Shown: positions 1-11,250, counted from the stretch's first letter. The stretch is DNA of 64,000 nt from Enoplolaimus lenunculus (GCA_030248215.1 JASANG010002390.1:47260-111259), one strand, 5' to 3'. Notes: generated from the letters alone by a model not told the origin. A program made the numbers and translations.

Positions 1-105
1 ACGTTGCCCCAGTATAACATAGCTAAATTTAGTTATTTATTTATAGAAACATTTCATAACGTACTTTTCAAATTTCTGCTAAATTGCAACCTTGTTACTT
101 TTCAG

Positions 106-1121
106 ATGAGTAATCTTATTGAGTCTGATAATAATAATAATAATAGTAATAATAAAAATAATACTGGTGCTTCTAATCCCCCTCTTGGAGGTGGGGGGGA
201 TAGCGAGACAGCCGAAGATGAGTCCGATGAGGTCCTTAGAATGCTCCGCGGCGGAAAACTTCCCTGCGCCACCGGATCTTTTGTAGCTAATCCTTTAGCC
301 TCAAGCTTGCGATCAACTAGAGCTAAAGCTTCGAGTCGTGCAGCAAAATTCAAGACCAGTTCCAGTGCCACCGTACCAGTCACCGACCGGGGGGGGATTG
401 GGCAGACGGTCATGTGAGGGCAAGAAAAAATCAGGTGCCCAGATAAAGAAGCAGATTTCGGAGCATGGCTATACCAAGATTCCTGATAGAGGTTCGAAGC
501 CACCACTCCCAGTGGTGGTGAGTGGAGAGCCCATGGAGCCGAGGCACGTCTTTAGTTGTTCTCAACCTAAGGCAATCCATAGGCTCCCCATCAACGACCA
601 TATAGTCAAACGACCATGAGAGATCACAGGCGACACTCCTGAGTCGGAAAAACAGTCGGCTAAAAAGAGCTATAAAGATATAGCTAAAAAAGCCCTTGAA
701 ATGATCATCGTGGCCAAAGATGATCATGACAGAACTTTCACAGCTGTGTATGGAGTGAGCATTTGCTTGTAACATGCGGCACGTCGCAGAGATTTCTGTC
801 ATAGACGGGGAAACCTTAGAAGCTATACCGAAAGGTGAATTCGACAACTGTCGAATCTTCATGGTTGTGCCCAACCCAAGAAATAAGGCCTACACTGAAG
901 AGTTGGTTCTTATCCAACTTATAAATCAGAATCGAAACATAGATTTTGATGGTTGGTTTCCTATCCGTTCTTGGAATAGGGCTGGTAGTTTCAATATTCT
1001 TTTTGCTATGCCGAAGTCCAGCTGTCAAGAGCTGAAGAATAAAGTTAATGATAAGCCATTCTTTGACTTATCAAGGCTGCAGATCCGCGACGCTCGCAGG
1101 TCTATTGCTGCGGATAACTGA
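106..1121 (+). pseudogene. LINE ORF1-like protein, frameshifted
   Basis: An ATG at 106 follows a pyrimidine-rich stretch and opens an Asn/Ser-rich, acidic N-terminus. The frame closes at 417 and continues in other frames: a Lys-rich piece at 338-619, then about 645-773 with SYKDIAKKALEMIIVAKDD, then 774-1121. The last piece (VIDGETLEAIP, then CRIFMVVPNP, then GWFPIRSW and SFNILFAMP) follows the pattern of the domain often annotated DUF4780 in LINE ORF1 proteins, which is thought to bind nucleic acid. At least two frame changes and one stop interrupt it. I recognise the domain by pattern only. The stop at 1119-1121 is probably the original end of ORF1, because pol sequence follows at once. Confidence 0.55.
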
Positions 1122-1149
1122 ATGGCAGTCGAGCGTCAACAGTTTTTTG

Positions 1150-2640
1150 GCTGTACGAAGTTGTGGTACTCCCAAAGCTGTTGTATGGTTGTTTAGTTTG
1201 GTGGCATAAAATTCCTTTAAGGTCAATCATTAAGCTCTGACTAAAATTACAAGGCTTGCGTTATTGTATGCATCAGGAGCTTTGAGATCAACTGGTCAAA
1301 TGTCATTAGAAGTTATGTTTAACAGGGTGCAACCGGAATTACAATTTACCGGAACCGGAACCGGAATTTGAAAATTTTACCGGAACCGGAACCGGAAAGT
1401 GAAAAATGCATTTCACCAAAAATTTCATTTTAATCTTATTTTTTGCTCTATTATTTGTGAAATAACCTTAGTCGAACATAGGTATTTATTTTATTTGTTG
1501 TATTTTAGATTTTCATCATCGAATGAAGTGAAATCTACCATTAATGGCTTATATTCGGAGTACAAGTGGCTTTCAAAAGAGATTTTTAAAAATTAGCAAA
1601 GTTAAGAAAACGGCCAAATTATAATACGGGAATTTTTAAATCCGGTAAAAATTTACCGGAACCGGAACCGGAAGGTGAAAAAATGCCGGAACCGGAACCG
1701 AAATTCCGGTTGCACCCTGATGTTTAATGTTTTACCTATAGATTTAGCGGTCTTTAAAGATGCTGCCGGATGGTACACATTTAACAATTTCTAGCACTGT
1801 TCTAAAGAGAATTCGCTTTGCAAACGTTCCAACTGATTTGGACGTTAGCGAATATATAGATACAAGTCCATGGACGGTACTAATTAATGGAGAGGATCAT
1901 CCTGTAGCTGATATAGAATGTTTTACTGATGGGTCAAGAATAAAGAGCATAGTTAACACAAATAGAGGCACCGGTGTGGTGTTTTCATTGAAAATGTAAT
2001 GAGTTTATCTTTCTGTTTGAAACAATTTTCATCAGTTTATCAAGCAGAAATTTTGGCTATTGACGAGATCGTCTTAGAATTAATTAAGCGAGGTGTTAGA
2101 CAGAAAATAATTGTCATTAGATCAGGCAGTCAACCTACTGTCAAGGCACTTGATAGGAATTGGAGTAATTCCAAAATAACTAAGAGCTGCTCAAAGCACC
2201 TACAAGATCTCTCAATTACAAATAAAGTGTTTTTAACATGGATCAAAGGTCATTCGATCAATTATGGAAATGATATGGCGGTTGCATTGGCTAAAGCTGG
2301 AGCTCAAAGGAGGTTTATTGGACCAGAACCTGTCATCGGTGTACCACGAAGAGAGATCAAAAATATGATCCAGAATTGGTGCATTTCACACACTAACCAG
2401 AGATGGTAGAGCTAAATACTTGTCGAAATACAAAGATATTCTTTAGTAAACTGGAACCAAAACATACTAGCTTCATTGTGCGATTAAACAGGAATACTAG
2501 CAGAAATAGAAACTGGACATTGTCAACTAAATAAACATATGTATAAAATAGGACTCTCAAACTCGAGTATTTGTGATTGCTGTGGAATGGAATAAGAATC
2601 TGTAGAGCACTTCTTTATAAGATGTTCGAAATAAAATTGA
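1150..2640 (+). pseudogene. LINE pol C-terminus: thumb, RNase H, Cys/His tail
   Basis: From about 1157 the frame reads VVLPKLLYGCLVWW, then in another frame SGALRSTGQMSLEVMFN. Both are typical of the segment after the LINE polymerase core. The sequence breaks at the MITE (1323-1719) and resumes with VLPIDLAVFKDAAGW. RNase H follows at about 1,905-2,340: CFTDGS (first catalytic Asp), YQAEILAID (Glu), SGSQ where families have SDSQ, and GNDMAVALAK where families have an Asp near the end, so two catalytic acids are replaced. A tail at about 2,520-2,630 reads CDCCGME, then VEHFFIRCSK, the usual zinc-binding end of such pols. Stops at 1997-1999 and elsewhere show it is dead. Confidence 0.7.
1323..1719. 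mobile_element. hAT-type MITE, family A (CCGGAA)
   Basis: The ends are CAGGGTGCAACCGGAATT and its inverted match ending TTGCACCCTG. The flanking 8-bp target duplication ATGTTTAA (1315-1322 and 1720-1727) is exact, as expected for hAT transposition. ACCGGAACCGGAA words crowd both ends, and the AT-rich middle has no coding capacity. It sits inside the LINE pol remnant, so it is younger than the LINE. A close copy is at 48,895-49,291. Confidence 0.85.
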
Positions 2641-2710
2641 TAATATAAAGAAACAATAGGTTTATAACAAAGTCAGTAAGATTCTAACTTAGACTCTAAC
2701 TTAGTTACCC

Positions 2711-3380
2711 TAGTTTTCAAACACTGTGTAACGGACCAACTGTGTCGAAACACCTCGAGGTCTCTATCAATGGATATCTATCTATATGACATTTGCTTGC
2801 CAACCACCGCCCTCAAATGTCCAACGTGTACAATTGTCGGTATGTCACGTGATACTGTGGGGCATTTATGCGAATACGTATTATATGATATTCCGAAATT
2901 TCAACGAATATCATATGATATTCAGAGGGACAGTGTAATCTTTGGGTGCTGATAAATGAATGGAAAGTCGGACGGCAGTGGCACAGATGTGCTTTAAATA
3001 CCAAATACGCGTCTGCAAATCGTTTTCGACACAAAATCGTTTAAAACCACAGCTTCAGAATTCAAACATTCAAATTTCAAATTCTAGTACATATCATATG
3101 ATATTTAACAGGACAATTTGGGTACTTATGTTACCTTAAATATATATGCAGTCATTTGAAAACATAATATGATATTGTTAGACAACACTTCGAATATCAT
3201 ATGATATTGAAGAACAAAATGTGACCCACACATGATAATAGCAGACAAATACGAATTTTTGAATACGATATGGGGTCTGTAAGCAGACAAAATAATACAC
3301 AATACGTAGTCTAATAGGGGCAAAACGTGTCACAAGCTGTCCCGGTTATAACGTGAACTCCTCATTAGTAGTAATGTTGT
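2711..3380. other. Non-coding stretch with repeated palindromes
   Basis: No gene is seen. Perfect palindromes centred on ATATCATATGATAT occur at 2906-2923 (18 bp), 3091-3104 and 3193-3208, with decayed relatives near 2,881 and 3,165. Nothing else is recognised. Confidence 0.4.
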
Positions 3381-3624
3381 TATTAGCAAGTTTTGCGGTA
3401 ATATTTGTGTTTAGTATTATAAATTCTGAGCAGATGCAAAATTTTATTATGCTAGAATGACACAGAAGTAAGAAAAAACATTCAAAACTTGCTAGAAAAA
3501 ACTTATTTTTATGCTCGGTACGTAACGGTCAAAAATCGACCGAGACCGAGACCAAACAGTCTGGGTCTCGGTTGTCGGGTCTCGGTCTCGGGTCTCGGTT
3601 TTTGACCGAGACCGCACATCCCTG
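3381..3624. mobile_element. MITE family C fragment (GAGACC)
   Basis: Ends in GACCGAGACCGCACATCCCTG at 3604-3624, the inverted form of the family C terminus, with many GGTCTCG/CCGAGACC words at 3538-3615. The 5' end is not clear. Confidence 0.5.
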
Positions 3625-3639
3625 CACATCTTTCCAATG

Positions 3640-5215
3640 CAAGTCTTGCCACGAGTGATCCACCTCAAATGTTCTACACTTCGATCTGCCAAGGACTACC
3701 TGTCTGGCCTTAAAGGTGCCTGCTGCAAACGCGTATATACCTGCCGTTCAGGCGTTAGGCCGGCCTTTTCTACATCAGCCGCCATGTTAGCTTCGGGAAT
3801 CTAAATGGATGGATAGCGTCTCCGGGTGCAATCTACAATCTGGCGCCAGGGCGCCAAACATCCCGAACACAAACTAACTAGTAGCTTTAAGGGCGTTGTA
3901 TGCACTAGCATGGCCAAGTGTGCTGCTAAATTAGCAAAGCAATTCATCGACCGACCAACAAACCCTAGTCGACTACAGCGCACTGTTGAACAACAGGCAC
4001 GCAACCTACTATGCACAGATGCACCGCCCTTGTTCACCGCTGAACAATTGGCGCAGCTCCTCGACACCTCAAATCGTCGAAAGCACTTGGCTCCGATAAA
4101 ATTTTCAACATCGAGCTAAAACACATCGGACCGTTAGCCTACCGCTACTTGGCTGATACATTAAATCTGTCGCTGCGGTCAAACATCATCCCAGCGATAT
4201 GGAGAAAAGGTCGCATAATAGCTTTACCTAAACCTGGGAAACCTCCGGACCAAGGTACACCATTTCGCCCTATTACGCTTCTCTCTCCGGTGCCAAGCTT
4301 TTGGAGACACTCCTTCGGCCTACGCTGGTCGACCAAATACCATTAGCTGACCGCCAGCATGGTTTTCGAAATCTGCGAATTACCGTCACCGCGTTGCATG
4401 AAATAACGACGCAAATTATCGACGGTTTCAACAACACCAAACCATGCAAACGAACGGACCTTGTAGCGTTCGATCTTTCCAAAACCTTCGATACGATTAA
4501 CATAGCTCAACCGACCCAGGATATTTTGGGGACCACCCTGCCCAATCATATCTAGCGGTGGCTGTCGTCGTATCTACGAGAACGTTGGCCTTTCGTCGAG
4601 TTCAGGAACTCTTTTCCCGTTCAATTTATACTTAAGGAAACTACCTGCGCCACTTCCTGGCGTGAAGTTGACTGCCTATGCCGACAATATCTCAGTCTAT
4701 GCCTTCGACGTCGACGCATTAACGAATATCTTGACTCTATTGACTGATTTTTATGTAATCGCGAGCTCCGGCTCTCGGTGGAAAAGAGCTCAGCCACCCT
4801 GTTCACTGCGGCGACGCGCAAATTTCATTTGAATCTTCCCGTCAAAATCAAGAATCAAACAATTCCTACGATTGATCGCATCAAACTACATGGCGTCGAG
4901 CTAAATACCATGCTGACATTCGGCCACACGCTGACTAGATGACAAAGCGCGTCAATCAGCGCACGAATATCCTCAAGGCCATATCCGACTAAACCCGTCC
5001 GGTGCGACAACACAATCTCCCGACACAATAATATCTATGCTGCCATCTGACGTATCATCCGTGCCATAATGCCACGATCCAAACGGAGCCTGTCGCGAAA
5101 TTTTTCTATGACGATAAACAGGCCCGGGGAGCTGCGCCCAGAATTTTTCTATGAAAATACCCGGCCTCGGGTGCAACTCTACTGAGTGAACGCTCAGTTT
5201 TGACAGCATTTAGCA
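3640..5215 (+). pseudogene. LINE reverse transcriptase remnant (Jockey-like)
   Basis: Pieces of one reverse transcriptase in shifting frames. About 3,826-4,119 is the pre-RT helix region. About 4,149-4,290 carries IPAIWRKGRIIALPKPGK and FRPITLLSP, the fingers motif. About 4,301-4,555 carries LADRQHGFR, then LVAFDLSKTFDTI, which holds the first catalytic Asp. About 4,665-4,705 reads TAYADNISVYA, the YADD box with Asn for the second Asp. No endonuclease lies upstream and no 3' poly(A) tail is recognised, so it is a truncated, decayed copy. It differs from the LINE at 1-2,710, which lacks this region. The edges are approximate. Confidence 0.8.
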
Positions 5216-5222
5216 AGCTTTC

Positions 5223-6230
5223 TTATTGAGCGAAGCTCGGAGTTTCGCGAAGCGTTTTATGTTTTGTACTTGGGGGTCGAAAGGTGGATGTCCGTCTGTC
5301 CGTCCGAAAAGAATCTCAGGAAGGGCTGAGCTGATTTTGATAAACTTTTTTGTTTGAAAGCCAATTATCCCTGGGTGTTAACCTCGCGTTGGGGTTTTAA
5401 AATTTTAAGCTGTTTATTAGCTACAGGCTATTTTGCATAATTAATTAAGCCTAAATTAGGACTTTCCACAATATTTCACTAATTATTACAGTTAGAAGGA
5501 ATCTAAATTTAGCAGTAAAGGGTTTTTGGGTGCCAGAAATCTGAGTAGACTGTTTACAAGCCACCAAAACGAATAATTGAGCAGTTAGCTAATAGATAAT
5601 TTGCATATTAAACATAGTTTATAAGCTTAAATTAGGACTTTTTACAATATTTCACTAATTATTAAGGTTAAAAGCAATATAATTTCAGCACTAAAGGGTT
5701 TTTAGGTGCGAAGAATTTGAATAAATTGTTTACAAACATCCAAAACCGATAAATGAATAGTTAGCTAATAGCTAATTTGCAAATAAATTGTTTACAAACG
5801 TCTATAATTGAGTAGTTAGCTAATAGGTAATTGGCATATAAACATAATTGATAAGCCTAAATTAGGCGTTTTTATAATGTTTCACTAATTATTAGGGTTA
5901 CAAGCAATCTAATTTCAGCAATAATGGGTCTTCGGGTGCGAGGAATTTGAATAAATTGTCTACAAACATTTAAAAGCGATTATCGAATAGTTAGCTAATA
6001 GATAATTTGCATATTTGCTTAATTGACGAGACAAAATTAGGAGTTATTAAATTATTCCAATAATTATTACGATGGCTAAAGGGTTTTTGTGTGCGAGGAA
6101 TCTGAGAAAATTGCTTACAAACCTCCAAAACTGATAAATGAATAGTTAGCTAATAACTAATTTGCATATTACCTTAATTGCTTACGTGTGTTCGAGCTTC
6201 CCTCAATAAATGTAGTCCCACTACGACTGG
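5223..6230 (+). mobile_element. Helentron-like non-autonomous element, copy 1
   Basis: Begins ATTGAGCGAAGCTCGG and ends CGAGCTTCCCTCAATAAA, then a short hairpin GTAGTCCCACTAC and CTGG. This gives subterminal inverted repeats plus a 3' stem-loop near a CTRR end. The middle holds about five tandem units of 130-190 bp, each with GGGTTTTTxGGTGCGAGGAAT, GTTTACAAACxTCCAAAACC and TAGTTAGCTAATAG. This layout is known for Helentron-associated elements (HINE/DINE-1). There is no coding capacity. Confidence 0.6.
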
Positions 6231-6521
6231 TTTATATATGTATACGTATATCTAAGGGTTGCAACAGGAACTAAATATTGCCGGAACATTGCTGCTGTGT
6301 AAGCTTTACAATAATCTTCCTCACATGCGTAGGCTAAATGTCCCACGGCACAATTTAGCCAGAATCCTAACGCAGCACAGTAAGCTTATTACATTACCAT
6401 ACGCAAAATGTGTGACGTGATATGGTAAATAACAAATGCATTAACAGTAACTTCACAACATGGGAGTATCAACAAAATGTCGCGTGACGCGATATGATAA
6501 AAACGATGCCATGCTATGTAT

Positions 6522-7342
6522 CAGGGCTCCAATAGGAACTAAATTTTGTCGGAACAGGAATAGAAACAGGAATTGAATTTTTTGCAGGAACAGGAAGAGG
6601 AAACGGAATTTGAAATAATTTTCATCAGCTAATTACTGTTGGACTTTTCAGAACACTTTGCCAAAAAAATGGCTTAAGATGGTTTATTTCCGGCGATTGT
6701 CAAGGTTTATATACTATATACGTATTGGAATGAAATTATATATATATAATATATACTTAATTATTACCGTCATTTTTAATAAAATATCAATTCCTGCAAA
6801 ACTTCAATTCCTGTTCCTGCATTCAAAGATGATGAAACGGGGATTTTTACTGTTTTGATACAAATTATGTCTAATCATTTAAATATTGGAAACTTGGTCT
6901 TTAAAAAATGTTATATCGACATGAGTGTTTTTCCAATTATACGTATACTTCAATTTTGTTAATAAACTGTTTCTGTTGTGTTTTCGCAAAATTTGAGGAT
7001 TTGATAGCTGAAAATTCGCTTAAGCGATTTTTGCCAAGTTTCCTGGTTTTCTAAAAACTCCAACAGTAATTCGGTGACAAACATTATTTTCAATTTCCGG
7101 TTCCTGTTCCAGTTCCAGTTCCTGCAAAGAATTTCAATTCCTGTTCGTGCTATTGTTTCTGATTTGTTATCGCAAAGCTTGATGTTGAAGTAGTATAAAA
7201 TCCGCTTAAGCCATTTCGGTCCAACAGCAATTTGATGGTGAAAATTATTTCAAATTCCGGTTCCTGTTCATTTTCCGGTTCCTGTAAAGAAATTCAATTC
7301 CTGTTCCTGTTGCGGCAAAAGTTAGTTCCTGTTGGAACCCAG
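6522..7342. mobile_element. hAT-like MITE (AGGAAC family)
   Basis: Starts CAGGGCTCCAATAGGAACT and ends in the inverted match AGTTCCTGTTGGAACCC. Words such as CAGGAACAGGAA and TTCCTGTTCCTG repeat inside both ends. A decayed relative is near 16,760-16,835. The middle is AT-rich and non-coding. Confidence 0.6.
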
Positions 7343-7356
7343 GTATATATATATAT

Positions 7357-7775
7357 TAGGGATGTGCCAATTAATGTGTATCGGTAATAATCGGCACTAT
7401 CGGAATCGGAACAGCAATTTTTACCGGCATCGGAATCGGAACTACAAACTTTGTCACTATACGGATAGTTTGTATCAAGTACATATAGTATTGATTTAGG
7501 GTGTCTGATCTCTAGAAGAACAATTCTCAAAAACGTCCCATGAACAAATTGGCAATCTTTTTCGGTTTCTAAATCTAAACTACAATCAATTATTGATAAG
7601 TTAACTTATCGAAAACAAATTAATAGATAAACGATGATGAATTTTTATACAACATATCATAATAAGTAGGTCTAAAATTAAAATATGGAGATTCCGATTG
7701 ATTGTGCAATCGGAATCGGAACTCGTTTTAAATCTGAATTCTAAACGGAATCGGAATTTCGATTGCCCCCTGCTG
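7357..7775. mobile_element. hAT-like MITE, family B/E type (ATCGG, CGGAATC)
   Basis: Begins TTAGGGATGTGCCAATTAAT with ATCGGCACTATCGGAATCGG words and ends with CGGAATCGGAATTTCGATTG. It may be a mosaic of two related families. No clean target duplication was found. Confidence 0.45.
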
Positions 7776-7827
7776 TGTACATTCCGTATAGTCCGATTTC
7801 ACTCATATACTTTATCTAACGTTTCAG

Positions 7828-8009
7828 GTCAGTTTACTGCAGCAAACATACGTTGGTATCAAAATCGGAGGCCCAACGTCACAACATTACTAGTTACTAT
7901 GTTTGTCGGAAGCGTAAGTAAACTGTACGTTTCTTATTGTCCGTGTTTCTTCGGTAACTTTTCTTTTCAGCTGTTCAATGAAATTTGGTGTAAAGAACTT
8001 GTCTGTTGA
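7828..8009 (+). CDS. Possible last two exons of a small protein
   Basis: Two exon-like blocks with good splice sites. A TTTCAG acceptor precedes 7828, the block runs to 7913 before GTAAGT, and after a 57-bp intron ending TTTTCTTTTCAG a second block runs from 7971 to a TGA at 8007-8009. Phase fits: the first block opens with one base borrowed from an upstream exon, ends in frame, and the second continues. The product would include IRWYQNRRPN, then the hydrophobic stretch VTTLLVTMFVGSLFNEIW, then a short tail. A basic pair before a single membrane span is loosely like small respiratory-complex subunits such as complex III subunit 9, but this is a guess. No upstream exon or poly(A) signal was found, so it may be chance or a relic. 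Confidence 0.3.
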
Positions 8010-8057
8010 CCGTAACTCTACACCTGTGCGTTAATCATGTTTGAAATCATTATTTAA

Positions 8058-8210
8058 CAGGATGCAACCGGAATTACACTTCACCGTTTCCGGTAATTTG
8101 AAAAAAATACCGGAAACGAAACTGGAACCTGAAAATGAAAAATTCCGGTAAAAATTTACCGGAACCGGAATTTCAAAAATTGCCGTAACCTGAATTCCGG
8201 TTGCACTCTG
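8058..8210. mobile_element. Short family A MITE copy
   Basis: CAGGATGCAACCGGAATTAC at the left, TTCCGGTTGCACTCTG at the right, with CCGGAAACGG and ACCGGAACCGG words between. At about 150 bp it has lost the usual AT-rich middle. Confidence 0.65.
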
Positions 8211-8637
8211 CTATTCAGCCTAATGATGAGTGTCTTTTCATTGAATAGAAATTAGTGATGTACCGATTAATCGGCATCGGCATTCGATAATAATCGGCAC
8301 TTTTCGTGGGCATCGGTATCGGCACTGCAAAAATTGCCCATCCTTTGCCGACACTTTTTGCACATACAACAGTCAGTTGGAATGCAATCAATTTCATTTC
8401 TGGGCTCATATCAGTGTGTCTGGTCAGGTAAACTGCTATCTCATTTGCGTTTGCGTTCGAAAAAATTAATTGAAGTGAACCGTTCTTATAAAATTCTAAT
8501 CGTTTAGTTATTGTTAAGTCTTCATAATGATGTAATGTAGTATCCTATCTGTTTATTTAACATGGTGTACTAAAGTTGAAATCGGCATCGGTTCGGTATC
8601 GATTCGGCGGCATTGGCAATATTTCAAAATAAGAATC

Positions 8638-9433
8638 CAGGCTTCTCCACAGCTTCAAAATTTCCGCCGGGGTCGTTTCCTGGGGGGCCCCCAGGAGTTT
8701 CCTGGGGGGCAGCTGATTTTGCTGGGGGGCAGTTTTCTTGGGGAGCCCCCAGATGATCTTGGGGGTCCTTGGGGCAGGCTTAAAATTTTGCAAACCGACT
8801 TTTTGGACCATTTTTTCATTCTAGACCGTGTTTCCAACTCAACGTAAGATTACTCATCGCTCAACATGACAAAAATTTCTCGCAAACGCTAATAACAATA
8901 ATTTTAACTAATATTACTGACAACTTTACCAGAAGTTGAAAGAAGCACAATTATATAAAATATAGATAATCTATAATTGAAACTGTGATTAATATATATT
9001 TTATATATTAGTCACAGGTTCAGTTTATCATAAGGCTCAGGCGGGTTGAACTTGTTGCTGTAAGGTACTTTCGAATGTTGTCTGCCCTGAAACGGTCTTT
9101 ATATAATTGTGCTTTTTCAGTTCATTATTGAATTGTATTAGTTACTACGGGTATTTGTAACGCTATTAAAAATTATGAGTACTCAGCGTAATATAAAATC
9201 ATGTTTTGCCGAATGTCTGCCTCAAAAGAAGTCCAGGTCTTTACGTTTTAACATTGAAAATTTTTGACCTAGAAAAGTCCTGGGGCCCCCAGCAAAAAAA
9301 TTTGCTGGGGGGCGGCCGAAAAATCGCCGGGGGGCCTTTCCTGGGGGCGGCAAAATTTTCGCCGGGGGGAAAATGAAAATTTCGAAAAGTGCTGGGGCCT
9401 CCCGCCCCCCTCCCCCGGCTGTGGAGAAGCCAG
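8638..9433 (+). mobile_element. Internally deleted hAT element (hAT5-like), copy 1
   Basis: The inverted ends are CAGGCTTCTCCACAGC (one base off the consensus CTGGCTTCTCCACAGC) and GCTGTGGAGAAGCCAG. The 5-bp flank GAATC repeats at 8633-8637 and 9434-9438. Within each end are G-runs such as CCTGGGGGGCAGC and GCTGGGGGGCGGCC. The middle keeps a promoter-proximal piece of a transposase gene (9175-9267). A 5-bp duplication and G-rich subterminal tracts are known for the hAT5 group. Copy 2 at 14,208-14,978 agrees. Confidence 0.75.
9175..9267 (+). pseudogene. Truncated hAT transposase N-terminus
   Basis: A 30-codon frame from ATG at 9175 to TGA at 9265-9267, starting MSTQRNIKSCFAECLPQKKS. The RNIKSxF...KKSR pattern near the N-terminus is typical of ZMYM/TTF-type hAT transposases. 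The rest of the transposase is deleted, so it is a relic. The same frame stands at 14,733-14,825. Confidence 0.55.
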
Positions 9434-9482
9434 GAATCGGCATCCGCTAAACCTTTAGTATCGGCACATCCCTTATAGAAAT

Positions 9483-9902
9483 TTCTAATTGTTTAGCAAA
9501 CATTTTGCGCAACACATCAAATCTGAGCTTAAAATTACGGATATGGCGGTACCATGGATGGGCGTTCTCATTCTCGCTTTTTCTGAAAAGCTATAAACAA
9601 TGCTATTATAGCCGAAATGTTTTGCTCTTGCTTTGGACTAATGTATATTCGGGAACCACTAAAAATAAGGTACTTGATACCAGGGATGGGTGGTCAGACC
9701 GAGACCCCACCTATGGAGACCGAGACTAAATCTAACGAGACCGAGTGTTTTGGTCTCCGCCTCGGTCAATTATTTTTACTTACGAAAAGTGCCGATTATT
9801 ACCAGATGCCGATGCCGATTATTACCAGATGCCGATTAATCGGCACATCTCTATATTTTTCACTTGGCTCCAACTATCCCGACGAACAGGCTCAGGACAA
9901 AT
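9483..9902. repeat. Fragments of families C and B
   Basis: CAGGGATGGGTGGTC at about 9,682 opens a family C stretch (GAGACC words to about 9,765). This runs straight into a family B end with GCCGATTATTACCAGATGCC and AATCGGCACATC near 9,840-9,850. It looks like one element cut by another. No gene is seen. Confidence 0.45.
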
Positions 9903-10276
9903 CAGGGTGGCACCGAATCCACGATTTGACCGAATCCGAATCCAGTGCTAATTTGCCGAATCCGAAACCAAATCCGAATGCTGCATGTTGCAAATTTCAG
10001 ATATATCTATAATTTGTTTCCGAATATCAACGCAATGCCAGCCGTATAACTTTTAATACGTTAATATATTTCGTCCCGACGTCAGTTCTGAGATTTCTCA
10101 CCTGAAATAAAAAATATTGATTTTTATAGCAAGGTATTTAAAAATTTTATTGCTTAAAATGAAAAAACATATTGCCGAAATTTGTTGGATTCGGCTTTTG
10201 GATTCGGTTTTTCCACAACCGAACCCGAACCTCAAATTTTTACCGAATCCGAATCCGAACCTTTGTTGCCACCCTG
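9903..10276. mobile_element. hAT-like MITE, family D (GAATCC)
   Basis: Starts CAGGGTGGCACCGAATCC and ends GGTTCG-type words then TTGTTGCCACCCTG. ACCGAATCCGAATCC words repeat inside both ends. An inverted copy is at 21,930-22,264. Confidence 0.7.
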
Positions 10277-10658
10277 AATTAAACGCCATTTAACTTAGCT
10301 CTGCAAGCTGCGTCCAACGACATATAAACCGACACAAAATTTTCGGCCCAAAGGTGCCGAACGGGGCGGAGGTTCGAAATATGAATCCCCTTATAAATTT
10401 AATGAAATTAGTCGTGTAAAGCAAAATATAACAACAAAACGCAAATTCTGAATCAGATTATACCTTTAATCGGTATTGGAATTGTATTACTAGCTGAATT
10501 CCGTTTGCACCCTGGTCTATATTATACTCAAGGTGCGTCCGGATATTAATTTACCCCGTACAGGAACCGAATCGGAAAGTTAATTTTTTACCGGAACCGG
10601 ATATTAAACCGAATATAGCATCTAAATTAGTGCACTGGTTAAACATGAGTCGCGCAAT
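9903..10658 (+). repeat. Left arm of an inverted segmental duplication
   Basis: This 756-bp segment recurs as its reverse complement at 21,546-22,264. It holds the whole family D MITE plus a spacer with AGCTCTGCAAGCTGCGTC and a family F-like piece. Identity looks to be over 90% by eye. One boundary is exactly the end of the MITE; the other is near CGCGCAAT. Confidence 0.7.
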
Positions 10659-11250
10659 GGCCGAGACCAACCCAATTCCTATTATTTAACTCAGAATTGA
10701 CGGACTTTGGTACTCGCATTGCATACTCAGCGCCTTATCACGATCAGGCAAATGGTTTAGTTGCGTGTTAAAATCAAACGGTTGGCTTTTGAAATTTTGC
10801 CAAACGGATATCGATGCCGATTCCAACTATAGTACATCATGCTTAGTAAACAGGAATACAAAACGAAATATACAACAGGAAATCCGACAGCTTTACGGCA
10901 TTTAGCGCTGCATGGCCAATGGTTCGGAAGTTATGGACTATCGAACCAGAAGTTTACAGTTCGAATATCCAAAAAATAAGCCACTTATGATTAAATTCTT
11001 ATGCGAACCTATTCCACATCTACGCTTGTAAGAGGTGCTTAAATGCTGTTGAATATTTAATTAAACAACGAGCCTAATTAAGCGTATCTGGTGGTATATA
11101 TTAGAGATGTGCCGATACCAAAATTTTTGTCCATACAAATGCTGATTTTTATTTTGAAATTTTGCCGGTGTAGAACCGATGCCGATGCCGATTCTAACTT
11201 TAGTACACCATGGTTAATAAACAGATGGTATACTAAATTACATCATTAGA
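10659..11250. repeat. Family B fragments, no gene
   Basis: AGAGATGTGCCGATACCAAA at about 11,103 and GAACCGATGCCGATGCCGAT near 11,180 mark one end of a family B MITE cut by the next Helentron-like element. The rest (10,659-11,100) shows nothing recognisable. Confidence 0.4.

Larger units (their letters stand above)
1..2710 (+). mobile_element. LINE remnant (I-like group, with RNase H)
   Basis: A degenerate non-LTR retrotransposon. An ORF1-like protein (106-1121) is followed directly by the end of a pol protein (thumb, RNase H, Cys/His tail). The endonuclease and most of the reverse transcriptase that should lie between them are absent, so the copy is internally deleted near 1,125-1,150. Several frame changes and stops make it inactive. 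A hAT MITE (1323-1719) is inserted in the pol part. A pol with an RNase H domain followed by a Cys-rich tail is known from I-like and related LINE clades. The 5' end may lie outside the window, and the 3' end near 2,710 is estimated from where pol-like sequence fades. Confidence 0.75.
8253..9474. mobile_element. hAT-type MITE, family B (ATCGGC), with a nested element
   Basis: Ends TAGTGATGTACCGATTAATC and GGCACATCCCTT, flanked by the exact 8-bp duplication ATAGAAAT (8245-8252 and 9475-9482). ATCGGCATCGG words lie just inside both ends. A second hAT element (8638-9433) is inserted in it. Confidence 0.8.

Noticed and set aside
4621-4821. Minus-strand Arg-rich frame
   Set aside because: Antisense shadow of the LINE reverse transcriptase remnant.
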